DNA of 64,000 nt, from positions 1,178,001 to 1,242,000 of the forward strand of contig NZ_CP038492.1 of assembly GCF_004751985.1 (NCBI RefSeq), in the 5' to 3' direction. Source of the stretch: Rhodophyticola sp. CCM32 (GTDB lineage: Bacteria; Pseudomonadota; Alphaproteobacteria; Rhodobacterales; Rhodobacteraceae). The first letter of the stretch is position 1, and each line of letters begins with the position of its first letter. This document shows, one piece after another, positions 1 to 7,901 of this stretch. The position numbers and the translations under genes were made by a program. A model generated the notes under the pieces. It worked only from the letters and a program-made list of their open reading frames with translations. It was not told the origin of the DNA and made no database searches.

Positions 1-530
1 TGATCCGGCTGCCGCGCGCCGATTGGGGCAAGGCCGTGGCCCATGCGGGGTTTGGCATCACGCTGTTCGGCATTGCCGCCCTGACCACCTATCAGACCGA
101 GGATATCCGCGTGGCGCAGGAAGGCGTACCCTATCAGGTGGGTGCCTATCAGATCGAGTTGCAGGAGGTCCGCCAGCTGGAAGGCCCCAATTATATCTCG
201 ACCATGGCGACCATCGCCGTCACCGATCATGGCCGCCCGCTTGCCCTGCTTTATCCCGAGCGGCGCCTCTACCCGGTGGCGGGCATGCCCACGACCGAAG
301 CGGCGATCGACAATGGGTTTATCCGGGATGTCTATATGGTCATCGGCGACCCGCAGGACAGGGGCGGATGGGCGGTGCGCACCCATATCAAACCCTTTGC
401 GAACTGGATCTGGGGCGGGGCGATCATCATGGCGCTTGGCGGGGCGCTGTCGCTCAGCGACCGGCGCTATCGGATCGCGGCAGGCGCGGCGAAGGTCAAA
501 GCGCCCTCCGCTGGAGTGCCGGCAGAATGA
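1..530 (+). CDS. ccmF: CcmF, cytochrome c heme lyase subunit (3' end only)
   Basis: This is the C-terminal part of the CcmF membrane protein, which with CcmH attaches heme to apocytochrome c in the periplasm. The reading frame is open from base 3 and the gene starts outside the window. The visible segment begins with a cytosol/membrane border typical of CcmF (LPRADWGKAVAHAGFG), followed by a transmembrane stretch, the periplasmic domain containing YPERRLYP, and a last transmembrane helix (WIWGGAIIMALGGALSL). Its TGA stop overlaps the ATG of ccmH (ATGA), so the two are translationally coupled. Family assignment is firm; only the length is unknown. Confidence 0.93.
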   Translation, partial: IRLPRADWGKAVAHAGFGITLFGIAALTTYQTEDIRVAQEGVPYQVGAYQIELQEVRQLEGPNYISTMATIAVTDHGRPLALLYPERRLYPVAGMPTTEAAIDNGFIRDVYMVIGDPQDRGGWAVRTHIKPFANWIWGGAIIMALGGALSLSDRRYRIAAGAAKVKAPSAGVPAE

Positions 531-994
531 TCCGCGCGCTGGTCCTGTTGCTGGCCCTGATCCTGCCGCTTGCGGCGGGGGCCGTACAACCTGATGAAAT
601 TCTTGATGATCCGGTGCTGGAGGCGCGGGCGCGCAGCATCTCGGCGGGGCTGCGCTGCCCGGTCTGCCGCAATGAAAGCATTGACGATTCCCATGCGGAT
701 CTGGCCCGCGATCTGCGGCTTCTGGTGCGCGAACGGCTTGTGGCGGGGGATACGGATGCCCAGGTGACCCGGTTCATCGTCGAGCGGTATGGCGAATATG
801 TGCTGCTGAACCCGCCGGCCCGGGGATCGACCTGGATACTCTGGCTGGCGGGTCCCGGGCTGCTTTTGCTGGGGCTGGGGCTTGTCGTAAGTTATCTGCG
901 CCGCCGGGCCCGCGCGCCGGAGGCCGAGACGGGACTGAATGCTGAGGAGGCGGCCCGTCTGGCCGAGATCATGGAAGATGACGGGCAGAGATAG
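527..994 (+). CDS. ccmH: CcmH (CycL), cytochrome c maturation thioreductase
   Basis: This 155-residue protein is the thiol-redox component that keeps the CXXCH cysteines of apocytochrome c reduced and presents it to CcmF. It has an N-terminal signal peptide (about residues 1-19), the family motif LRCPVCRN with the two redox cysteines at positions 44 and 47, and one C-terminal transmembrane helix near residues 103-122. The start at 527 overlaps the ccmF stop by four bases. The protein is the short CcmH form without a CcmI-like TPR domain, and no ccmI follows directly. Confidence 0.95.
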   Translation: MIRALVLLLALILPLAAGAVQPDEILDDPVLEARARSISAGLRCPVCRNESIDDSHADLARDLRLLVRERLVAGDTDAQVTRFIVERYGEYVLLNPPARGSTWILWLAGPGLLLLGLGLVVSYLRRRARAPEAETGLNAEEAARLAEIMEDDGQR

Positions 995-1129
995 GCCTTG
1001 CCGACCCGCGCCCCGGGATATCTCGGGCAAAAAACACCTTCGGAACAGGCTGACGTTGCGTTTACACTTTCCTGAACTGATCGGTTTGGTATGGTGCGCC
1101 TTCCGGACTGGGATTAGCAGAGGCCGATC

Positions 1130-1906
1130 ATGATTTACGAAACCATCACCCTCGATATCGCCGATGAGATTGCGACCATTACGCTGCGCCGTCCCGATGT
1201 GATGAATGCGCTGAACACCCAGATGCGGGCCGAGATCACCCATGCTTTCGGCAATGCGGGCCGTGACGCGCGGGTGGTGGTGATGACCGGTGAGGGCCGG
1301 GCCTTCTGTTCCGGTCAGGATCTGGGCGACCGTGCCAATGTGGGGGATATCAACCTCGAACGCACCCTGCGCGATGAATATATCCCGATGCTGATGGCGA
1401 TTGTGGAATGCCCGGTGCCGACGATTTCGGCGGTGAACGGCACCGCGGCCGGGGCAGGGGCCAATCTGGCGCTGGCCGCCGATGTGGTCATTGCCAGCGA
1501 AAGCGCCAGTTTCATTCAGGCTTTCACACGGATCGGCCTGATCCCCGATGCCGGGGGCACCTATGTGCTGCCGCGTCAGATCGGGATGGCCAAGGCGATG
1601 GGGGCGGCGCTGTTTGCCGACAAGATCACGGCACAGCAGGCCTCGGACTGGGGTATGATCTGGGAGGCGGTGCCGGAGGCGGAGTTCACCGGCCATTGGC
1701 AGGCCCGCGCGGCCCATCTGGCCCAGGGGCCGACCGTGGCATTTGCCAAGGTGAAAGAGGCGATGCAGGCCAGTTTCGGCAACACGATGGCCGAACAGTT
1801 GTTGCTGGAAGGCAAGCTGCAGGGAGATTGCGGCCGGACCCGCGATTTCAAGGAAGGGGTTCTGGCCTTCCTTGAAAAACGGACAGCCCAGTTCGAAGGC
1901 CGCTAA
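1130..1906 (+). CDS. Enoyl-CoA hydratase/isomerase family protein (PaaG-like)
   Basis: A 258-residue crotonase-fold protein. The first oxyanion-hole segment reads RAFCSGQDLGD and the second NGTAAGAGANLALAADVV, both standard for the enoyl-CoA hydratase/isomerase family. Length and the SGQDL segment are closest to PaaG-type 1,2-epoxyphenylacetyl-CoA isomerases, but the sequence alone does not prove the substrate. It follows ccmH by 135 bp and is probably transcribed separately. The stop codon TAA lies inside the terminal signature of a palindromic repeat that begins at 1904. Confidence 0.85.
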   Translation: MIYETITLDIADEIATITLRRPDVMNALNTQMRAEITHAFGNAGRDARVVVMTGEGRAFCSGQDLGDRANVGDINLERTLRDEYIPMLMAIVECPVPTISAVNGTAAGAGANLALAADVVIASESASFIQAFTRIGLIPDAGGTYVLPRQIGMAKAMGAALFADKITAQQASDWGMIWEAVPEAEFTGHWQARAAHLAQGPTVAFAKVKEAMQASFGNTMAEQLLLEGKLQGDCGRTRDFKEGVLAFLEKRTAQFEGR

Positions 1907-2006
1907 AGCGGTTTGCGTTTTATATGAGGCAGCCCCATTGAAAACCGCGTTCGACCCGAAGGGGAGAGGCAGCGGTTTTCGATACAGATCAAACGCAAAC
2001 CGCTAA
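1904..2006. repeat. Palindromic intergenic repeat, family A
   Basis: About 103 bp with 14-bp perfect terminal inverted repeats, AGCGGTTTGCGTTT at the left and AAACGCAAACCGCT at the right, plus an inner hairpin (GAAAACCGC/GCGGTTTTC). The ends read TAAAGC and GCTAAA. The left end supplies the stop codon of the enoyl-CoA hydratase gene. Seen once in the window. There is no coding capacity, so it looks like a MITE/REP-type element. Confidence 0.75.
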
Positions 2007-2107
2007 AGCACCCTGCCTTAAACTTGAATCACAAATGCCCTGCCACGCTTCGCGTTCCCGGGACATTTGTGATGCGCGATGTCTTAGGTTTAAGGCAGCA
2101 TGCTGTA
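2004..2107 (+). repeat. Palindromic intergenic repeat, family B, copy 1
   Basis: A 104-bp element with ends TAAAGC and GCTGTA. It can fold through ATCACAAATG/CATTTGTGAT arms around a CCACGCTTCGCGTTCC core and through CCTTAAAC/GTTTAAGG outer arms. A second copy at 24028-24131 is in the opposite orientation and about 95% identical by eye. It follows repeat family A directly, sharing the bases TAAA. Confidence 0.8.
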
Positions 2108-2170
2108 AAGGCTGGGTGGAAAACGCGCGTTTTCCACACGGATTTCTCGAGAAATCCTGCTCCCTGCGGC

Positions 2171-3478
2171 TTAGCGTTCGGGGATCAACCCGCGCGGGCT
2201 GAACCGCAGCACCAGCAGCAGGATCAGCCCCATGGTCAGCAATCGCATATAGGCGGCCGATTCCAGCAGGTGAATGCGCAGCCCGTTGTCTTCGACCATG
2301 CCCGAGGTGATCACCTGCATCAGCAGAAGTCCGATCGGTTCCACCTGAATCCACAGCCACCAGATCAGGAACCCGCCCAGAACCGCGCCCCAGTTATTGC
2401 CGGACCCGCCCACAATCACCATCACCCAGACCAGAAAAGTGAAGCGCAGGGGCTGATAGCTGCTTGGCACCAACTGCCCGTCCAGCGTGGTCATCATCGC
2501 CCCGGCCAGCCCGCAGACAGCCGAGCCCAGAATGAAGATCTGCAAATGCCGCGCCTTGACGTTCTTGCCCATGGCCGAGGCCGAAACCTCATTGTCGCGG
2601 ATCGCCCGCATCATCCGCCCCCAGGGGGAGTTCAGGGCCTTTTCCGACAGCCAGATCAGCACCAGAAGGACCAGAATGAACAGGCCTGCATAAGACAGTT
2701 TCACAAGGATCGATGAGGTTGTGACTGGGTTGACCCCAAACTGACCTGTCAGGGACAAAAACCAGTCACTTGCCTGAAGCTCCACCTCGTACGGCACGGG
2801 CCGGGGCAGGGCGGTGACATTTTTCACCCCCCGGCCCAGCCAGTCTTCGTTCTTCATGACCGAGATGATGATCTCGGCGATGCCAAGGGTGGCAATGGCC
2901 AGATAATCCGACCGCAGGCCAAGGGCGGTCTTGCCGATGATCCAGGCCGCGCCCGCTGCCAGCAGCCCGCCCACAGGCCAGGCCAGAACAATCGGCAGGC
3001 CAAGACCGCCAAGATACCCGGTCAGGGCCGGGTCAATGCTTTCAACCGCATCAACACCCTGATCGAAAACCGCGCGGAAAATGAAGAACCCGGCCACCAG
3101 AACAGCCGGAACCGCCAGGCCGCGCAGGCGCCCGGGGGGCATTTTCTGCCAGACCAGAATCGCCCCGATGATGGTTGCGGCCCCAAGCGCCAGACCGGCA
3201 AGCACCTTCGCCCCGCCCGCCGCCCAGGCCTCACCCACGGGTGGCATCGAGACCAGCACCGCCGCCAGCCCGCCAAGTGCGACAAACCCCATCACACCGA
3301 CATTGAACAGCCCCGCATAGCCCCATTGCATATTCACCCCAAGCGCCATGATCGCCGAGATCAGACCCATGTTGAAAATGGTCAGCGCGGTGTTCCAGGA
3401 TTGCATGAACCCGGTGCCGATGAACAGCACGGTCACAAAGGCAAACAGCAGAACGGTTTTGGGGGATCCGGCCGTCAT
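2171..3478 (-). CDS. livM: Branched-chain amino acid-type ABC transporter permease LivM
   Basis: A 435-residue inner-membrane permease of the LivM family with many hydrophobic segments. The characteristic N-terminal part AIMALGVNMQWGYAGLFNVG and the cytoplasmic coupling segment MMRAIRDNEVSASAMGKN are both present. It is the last gene of the operon livJ-livG-livF-small protein-livH-livM, and its start overlaps the end of livH by four bases (ATGA). It is longer than the usual ~320-420 residues because of a long internal periplasmic/hydrophobic insertion (about residues 75-190). The substrate may be an amino acid, amide or short acid. Confidence 0.9.
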   Translation of the reverse strand: MTAGSPKTVLLFAFVTVLFIGTGFMQSWNTALTIFNMGLISAIMALGVNMQWGYAGLFNVGVMGFVALGGLAAVLVSMPPVGEAWAAGGAKVLAGLALGAATIIGAILVWQKMPPGRLRGLAVPAVLVAGFFIFRAVFDQGVDAVESIDPALTGYLGGLGLPIVLAWPVGGLLAAGAAWIIGKTALGLRSDYLAIATLGIAEIIISVMKNEDWLGRGVKNVTALPRPVPYEVELQASDWFLSLTGQFGVNPVTTSSILVKLSYAGLFILVLLVLIWLSEKALNSPWGRMMRAIRDNEVSASAMGKNVKARHLQIFILGSAVCGLAGAMMTTLDGQLVPSSYQPLRFTFLVWVMVIVGGSGNNWGAVLGGFLIWWLWIQVEPIGLLLMQVITSGMVEDNGLRIHLLESAAYMRLLTMGLILLLVLRFSPRGLIPER

Positions 3479-4485
3479 ATTGATTTGCCTTTCATGATGC
3501 CCGTGGGCCGGAACAAAAGCACGATCAGCAGAATGCCGAAGCTGACCGCGAATTTGTAATCGGTTGACAGAAGTTGCAGCAGCCCATCGGGCTCCCAGGC
3601 CTCGGGAAGCAGATAACCCACCACTTTGCGGAACGCATAGGTGATGCTGATCTCGGAAAAGGCGATGACAAACCCGCCAAGGATGGCCCCCAACGGGTTG
3701 CCCAGCCCGCCGACAATCGCCGAGGCGAAGATCGGCAGAAGCAGCTGGAAATAGGTGAAGGGTTTGAAGCTTTTATCGAGCCCGTAAAGCACCCCTGCGG
3801 TGGTCGCCAGCGCCGCCACGATCAGCCAGGTATACAGCACCACCCGTTCCGGGTTGATGCCCGACAGCAGGGCCAGATCCTCATTGTCGGAAAACGCCCG
3901 CATGGATTTGCCCGTGCGCGTGCGGTTGAGAAACCAGAACAGCAGCATCACCGCGATGATCGCGATCACGATGGTCAGCCCCTGGCTGGTGCGCAAGGCC
4001 AGACCCTCATCCAGCCCGGTCAGGTTGCGGAAGGTGCGCGCCGAGATGATAAACCGCTCCCCATCGGCAAACCGCTGATCATCGACGCCGATGATAAACC
4101 GCACCACCCCGTTCATGATGAACATCACCCCAAGCGATGCGATGACATAGATCACCGGTTTGGCCTTATGCGCCCGGTAGAACCGATAGACCACCCGGTC
4201 CGTGCCGATCACCAGCAGACCGGTGGCCACGATCCCTGCGGGCAGGGCCAGAAGCGCGGTCGGCAAAGGCCCAAGCGATACACCCGCCCCCTGCAAGGCC
4301 CAGGTCACCAGAATGGTCACCATGGCGCCGAAGGCCATCGTGTCGCCATGGGCAAAGTTGGAAAACCGCAGGATCCCGTAGATCAGCGTCACCCCCAAAG
4401 CCCCAAGCGCCAGTTGCGCGCCATAGGCGGTGGCCGGGATGATGACGAAATTGGCGAGTGCCACGATGGCGTTCAGAAAATCCAT
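3475..4485 (-). CDS. livH: Branched-chain amino acid-type ABC transporter permease LivH
   Basis: A 336-residue permease. The family signature LALGALGVTLIYGILRFSNFAHGD sits near the N-terminus (residues about 23-46), and the segment MRAFSDNEDLALLSGIN is the ATPase-coupling loop. I chose the start at 4485 (MDFLNAIVALAN) over an upstream in-frame ATG because that one would lie inside the preceding small gene and add a non-family leader. It partners with LivM to form the membrane channel. Confidence 0.9.
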   Translation of the reverse strand: MDFLNAIVALANFVIIPATAYGAQLALGALGVTLIYGILRFSNFAHGDTMAFGAMVTILVTWALQGAGVSLGPLPTALLALPAGIVATGLLVIGTDRVVYRFYRAHKAKPVIYVIASLGVMFIMNGVVRFIIGVDDQRFADGERFIISARTFRNLTGLDEGLALRTSQGLTIVIAIIAVMLLFWFLNRTRTGKSMRAFSDNEDLALLSGINPERVVLYTWLIVAALATTAGVLYGLDKSFKPFTYFQLLLPIFASAIVGGLGNPLGAILGGFVIAFSEISITYAFRKVVGYLLPEAWEPDGLLQLLSTDYKFAVSFGILLIVLLFRPTGIMKGKSI

Positions 4486-4489
4486 GTCT

Positions 4490-4870
4490 CTACAAAGCCT
4501 CGCAGGTTCCGAAATAAGTGATGGCCATAGCCGGGCCATCGAACATATGGGCCGTCATCCGTGCGGTGCTGTCCGCCCTGATCGTGATCATTTCCGCCAG
4601 ACCGTCACCGCTGATCCCGGCATAGCTGGCCGGGCGTGCCTTTTCAGCGGTCAGCCGGGTGGCGGGGGTGTCGGCGACGATGCTGGACAGAAACAGCCGC
4701 CCCTCATGATCGGCGGCCAGAATATCGACCTCATAGGCGGCGGCCAGGCAGGCCTCCCCGGCAATACATTCCACGGTGAAGGCACAGGCCCAGGGTTCGG
4801 CCTGGCATGGCGCGGCGGCAAGGCCAAGCAAGGGGCCAAGCAGGGCGGCGGAAGCGTACAGGCCCTTCAT
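4490..4870 (-). CDS. Small secreted protein of unknown function inside the liv operon
   Basis: A 126-residue protein with a clear signal peptide (MKGLYASAALLGPLLGLAAAPCQA, cleavage likely after residue 24). It has cysteines in CAFTVECIAGEAC and a final Cys near the C-terminus (YFGTCEAL), which suggests disulfides in the periplasm. I do not recognise the family. Its start overlaps the end of livF by four bases and it ends five bases before livH, so it is translated as part of the transporter operon. A role as an accessory periplasmic protein is inference from position. Confidence 0.75.
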   Translation of the reverse strand: MKGLYASAALLGPLLGLAAAPCQAEPWACAFTVECIAGEACLAAAYEVDILAADHEGRLFLSSIVADTPATRLTAEKARPASYAGISGDGLAEMITIRADSTARMTAHMFDGPAMAITYFGTCEAL

Positions 4871-5697
4871 CCGCCCAGAAAGCTCTTGCGGACTTCGGGA
4901 TCGGCCAGAAGTTCCTTGCCGGTGCCGGAAAACGCATTGCGGCCCTGCACCAGAACATAGCCCTTATCGGCGATCTCCAGCGCCTGACGGGCATTCTGCT
5001 CCACCATCAGGATCGGGATGCCTGTGCGGGCCACCTCGATAATCCGGTCAAACAGCTCATCCATCACGATGGGGGAGACACCTGCGGTCGGTTCATCCAG
5101 CATCAGAACCTTGGGTTTGGTCATCAGGGCGCGCCCCACCGCCACCTGCTGGCGCTGCCCGCCGGAAAGCTCGCCTGCCGCCTGAAACCGTTTTTCCCTG
5201 AGGATCGGGAACAGGTCATAGACCTGTTCCATCGTGCCCGAGATATCGTCGCGGCGGATGAAAGCGCCCATCTCCAGATTTTCCTCGACCGTCAGCGAGG
5301 TGAAGATATTCGAGGTCTGGGGCACAAAACCCATGCCCTTGCCCACCCGGTCCTGCGGCGTCAGTTCGGTGATCTCCTCGCCATCCAGCAGCACCTCACC
5401 CTGGCGCAGGTTCAGCATGCCGAAAACCGCCTTCATCGCCGTGGATTTGCCCGCGCCATTGGGCCCGACAATCACCGCGATTTCACCGGGTTCCACGGCA
5501 ATGGTGCAACCATGGAGGATATCCGCCCCCGCGCCATAGCCGCCGGTCATCGCGCGGCCGATCAGAAACGGGTTTTTACCTGCCACCTTGTGGGAATGAC
5601 CACCGAGTTTCACCGGGTCGCCCATGCCAGGCGGGGTCGGTTTGGTGATCGACCGGTCCTTGTTGCCGCGATCCTCGTCATAGGAAGAGCCGGTCAT
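4867..5697 (-). CDS. livF: ABC transporter ATP-binding protein LivF
   Basis: A 276-residue ATPase with Walker A GPNGAGKST, signature LSGGQRQQ, Walker B VLMLDEPTAG and the LivF-type ending ILMVEQNARQALEIADKGYVL. About 45 N-terminal residues (to GRAMTGGYGAG) precede the usual LivF start, a hydrophilic extension not seen in most LivF proteins. It overlaps livG upstream and the small secreted protein downstream by four bases each, showing tight coupling. It powers import together with LivG. Confidence 0.92.
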   Translation of the reverse strand: MTGSSYDEDRGNKDRSITKPTPPGMGDPVKLGGHSHKVAGKNPFLIGRAMTGGYGAGADILHGCTIAVEPGEIAVIVGPNGAGKSTAMKAVFGMLNLRQGEVLLDGEEITELTPQDRVGKGMGFVPQTSNIFTSLTVEENLEMGAFIRRDDISGTMEQVYDLFPILREKRFQAAGELSGGQRQQVAVGRALMTKPKVLMLDEPTAGVSPIVMDELFDRIIEVARTGIPILMVEQNARQALEIADKGYVLVQGRNAFSGTGKELLADPEVRKSFLGG

Positions 5698-6473
5698 ACG
5701 CTGGCCACCTTGTTTTTCAAACCGGTGCCCAGATAAGCCTCGATCACCTGTTCATTGGCCTTGATCTCGTCAATCGTGCCTTCGGACAGCACATGGCCCT
5801 CGGCCATGACGATCACCGGGTCACAGAGCCGGCCGATGAAATCCATATCATGTTCGATCATGCAGAAGGTATAGCCGCGCTCGATATTGAGGCGCTGGAT
5901 GGCATCACCGATCGTGTTCAGAAGGGTGCGGTTCACACCGGCCCCGACCTCATCAAGAAAAACGATCTTGGCATCGACCATCATCGTGCGGCCAAGCTCC
6001 AGCAGTTTCTTCTGTCCGCCCGATAGGTTTCCGGCCTTTTCATCCGACAGATGGTCGATGGTCAGAAACTCCAGAACCTCATCGGCCTTTTGTGCCAGGG
6101 CGCGTTCCTCCTGCGCGATCCTGCCGCGTCTGAGCCAGGCATTCCAGAGCGATTCACCTGATTGCGTGCCGGGCACCATCATCAGGTTTTCGCGCACGGT
6201 CATCGAGCTGAACTCATGGGCGATCTGAAAGGTGCGCAGCAGCCCGCGGGCAAATAATTCATGGGGCGGCAGGCCGGTGATGTCTTCGCCATCCATCACC
6301 ACCCGCCCGGAGGTTGGGGGAAGAACGCCCGCAATCACATTGAAAAGAGTAGTTTTTCCGGCGCCATTCGGCCCCACGAGCCCGGTGATCGACCCGGTTT
6401 CAATGGTCAGGGATGCCCCATCAACGGCATGGAACCCGCCGAAATGTTTGTGCAGGTCTTCAACGACAATCAT
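5694..6473 (-). CDS. livG: ABC transporter ATP-binding protein LivG
   Basis: A 259-residue ATPase of the LivG family: Walker A GPNGAGKTT, signature LSGGQKKLLELGR, Walker B KIVFLDEVGAG, and the ending VIVMAEGHVLSEGTIDEI. The Walker B tail reads DEVGAG where most LivG proteins have DEPxAG, a small deviation. It lies downstream of the binding-protein gene, separated by a 73-bp spacer with a perfect hairpin, which could lower expression of the membrane components relative to the binding protein. Confidence 0.92.
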   Translation of the reverse strand: MIVVEDLHKHFGGFHAVDGASLTIETGSITGLVGPNGAGKTTLFNVIAGVLPPTSGRVVMDGEDITGLPPHELFARGLLRTFQIAHEFSSMTVRENLMMVPGTQSGESLWNAWLRRGRIAQEERALAQKADEVLEFLTIDHLSDEKAGNLSGGQKKLLELGRTMMVDAKIVFLDEVGAGVNRTLLNTIGDAIQRLNIERGYTFCMIEHDMDFIGRLCDPVIVMAEGHVLSEGTIDEIKANEQVIEAYLGTGLKNKVASV

Positions 6474-6496
6474 ATATGCCTATACCCCAAATGAAG

Positions 6497-6519
6497 CAGC
6501 CCGGTTTAAGACCGGGCTG
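6497..6519 (-). terminator. Intercistronic hairpin between livJ and livG
   Basis: A perfect 9-bp stem (CAGCCCGGT/ACCGGGCTG) with a 5-base loop, located between the binding-protein gene and livG. There is no long U-run after it on the minus strand, so it is more likely a partial terminator or an mRNA-stabilising hairpin that keeps livJ message in excess. Confidence 0.5.
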
Positions 6520-6546
6520 TTCCAAATTGCGTTTTACCACTGCGGA

Positions 6547-7743
6547 TCAGCGATACTGAACCGTGGCGATCTCACCGCCTTCGATAACGACCTCACGATA
6601 GTTGCCAGCGCTTTCGCCGGGTCCGATCAGCTCAACCGCCGAGGCACCCTGATAATCGATATCCTCACCCGCTGCGATCAGTTCCAGCGCGCGGCCAAGT
6701 TCACCCGGCTGGATCGGTTCGCCCGGGGCATTCGCCACATCCATGATATGTTCGGCATAATCCGCCGATGCGGTGGACCCTGCGGCCTGCATCGCCAGCA
6801 TGATCAGCGCAGCCGCGTCATAGCTTTCCTTGGAGAAGGGCGAGGTGCCGTCAAACCCGGCGGCTTCGGCCATGTCGTGATAGATGCCGGCGCCTTCGCT
6901 GTCAGTGCCCGGGTGCTGCCCGAAGGACCCGTCGATATCGCTGCCGAAATTGTCGGTCAGCGCCTGGCTGATCATCCCGTCGGGGAAGACAAATGTATCA
7001 AACGCACCGGAATCCAGCGCTGCCTGCACAATGCCGGAGCCGCCCTGGTCCACATACCCCGCAACCACAAGCACGTCGCCACCGGCAGCGGCCAATGCGC
7101 CGACTTCGGCCGAGTAATCGGCGCGACCGTCTTCATGGGCCGCGACAAGCGTCACGGTGCCACCGGCGGCCTCAAATGCTGCGGCAAAGCTGTCGGCCAG
7201 ACCCAGACCATAATCGTTATTGGTGTAGGTCACGGCGACCTCTTCAATGCCACGATCCATGATCACATCGGTCATCACCTGCCCCTGACGCGCATCAGAG
7301 GGGGCGGTGCGGAAGAAAAGACCATTGTCTTCAACCGTGGACAGCGCCGGCGAGGTGGCCGAGGGCGACACCATGGCAACGCCGTTCGGAATTGCGACAT
7401 TGGACAGGATCGCGGTGGTCACACCGGAACAATCCGCGCCCATGATCCCCGCCACACCATCCGAGGTGATCAGACGTTCGGCGGCGGCGGTTGCGGCGGC
7501 GGCGTCGATGCAGGTGCTGTCGGCGCGGACCGAATTGACGGTCATGCCATCCATCAGATTGCCGCTATCGGTGACTTCCGACATGGCCAGTTCGGCCCCG
7601 GCGGCCATCGCGGGGGCCAGAGATTCAATTGGGCCGGTAAAGCCCAGGATAACGCCAATAGAGACAGCATCGGCATGACCATCGGCAAATGCAGAGGTGG
7701 CCATGACTGCGGTGGCCGTTGAGGCCAGCAGAAGTTTTTTCAT
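6547..7743 (-). CDS. livJ: Periplasmic amino-acid/amide-type binding protein (LivJ/K family)
   Basis: A 398-residue solute-binding protein with a signal peptide (MKKLLLASTATAVMATSAFA) and a leucine-binding-type fold: VSIGVILGFTGPIESLAPAMAAG at the mature N-terminus, YTNNDYGLGLADSFAAAF in the middle. The start at 7743 has GGGAG upstream; a longer in-frame start would add a non-signal leader. It is the first gene of the transporter operon. The ligand is not determined by sequence; the family binds branched-chain amino acids, amides, urea or aromatic acids. Confidence 0.9.
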   Translation of the reverse strand: MKKLLLASTATAVMATSAFADGHADAVSIGVILGFTGPIESLAPAMAAGAELAMSEVTDSGNLMDGMTVNSVRADSTCIDAAAATAAAERLITSDGVAGIMGADCSGVTTAILSNVAIPNGVAMVSPSATSPALSTVEDNGLFFRTAPSDARQGQVMTDVIMDRGIEEVAVTYTNNDYGLGLADSFAAAFEAAGGTVTLVAAHEDGRADYSAEVGALAAAGGDVLVVAGYVDQGGSGIVQAALDSGAFDTFVFPDGMISQALTDNFGSDIDGSFGQHPGTDSEGAGIYHDMAEAAGFDGTSPFSKESYDAAALIMLAMQAAGSTASADYAEHIMDVANAPGEPIQPGELGRALELIAAGEDIDYQGASAVELIGPGESAGNYREVVIEGGEIATVQYR

Positions 7744-7901
7744 TTTATTCTCCCTGTTTGGATCCGAAAACCCGTCATGAAGTAACGATAATCCGCGTCG
7801 GAAGGATTTAAAAGAGGCAATCGCAGGCAGCAAATGCCTCGATACATCGGATGGTATGAATGACCTGTTGAGCAGCCGTTCGGTGGTTTTTTCATCACCC
7901 G

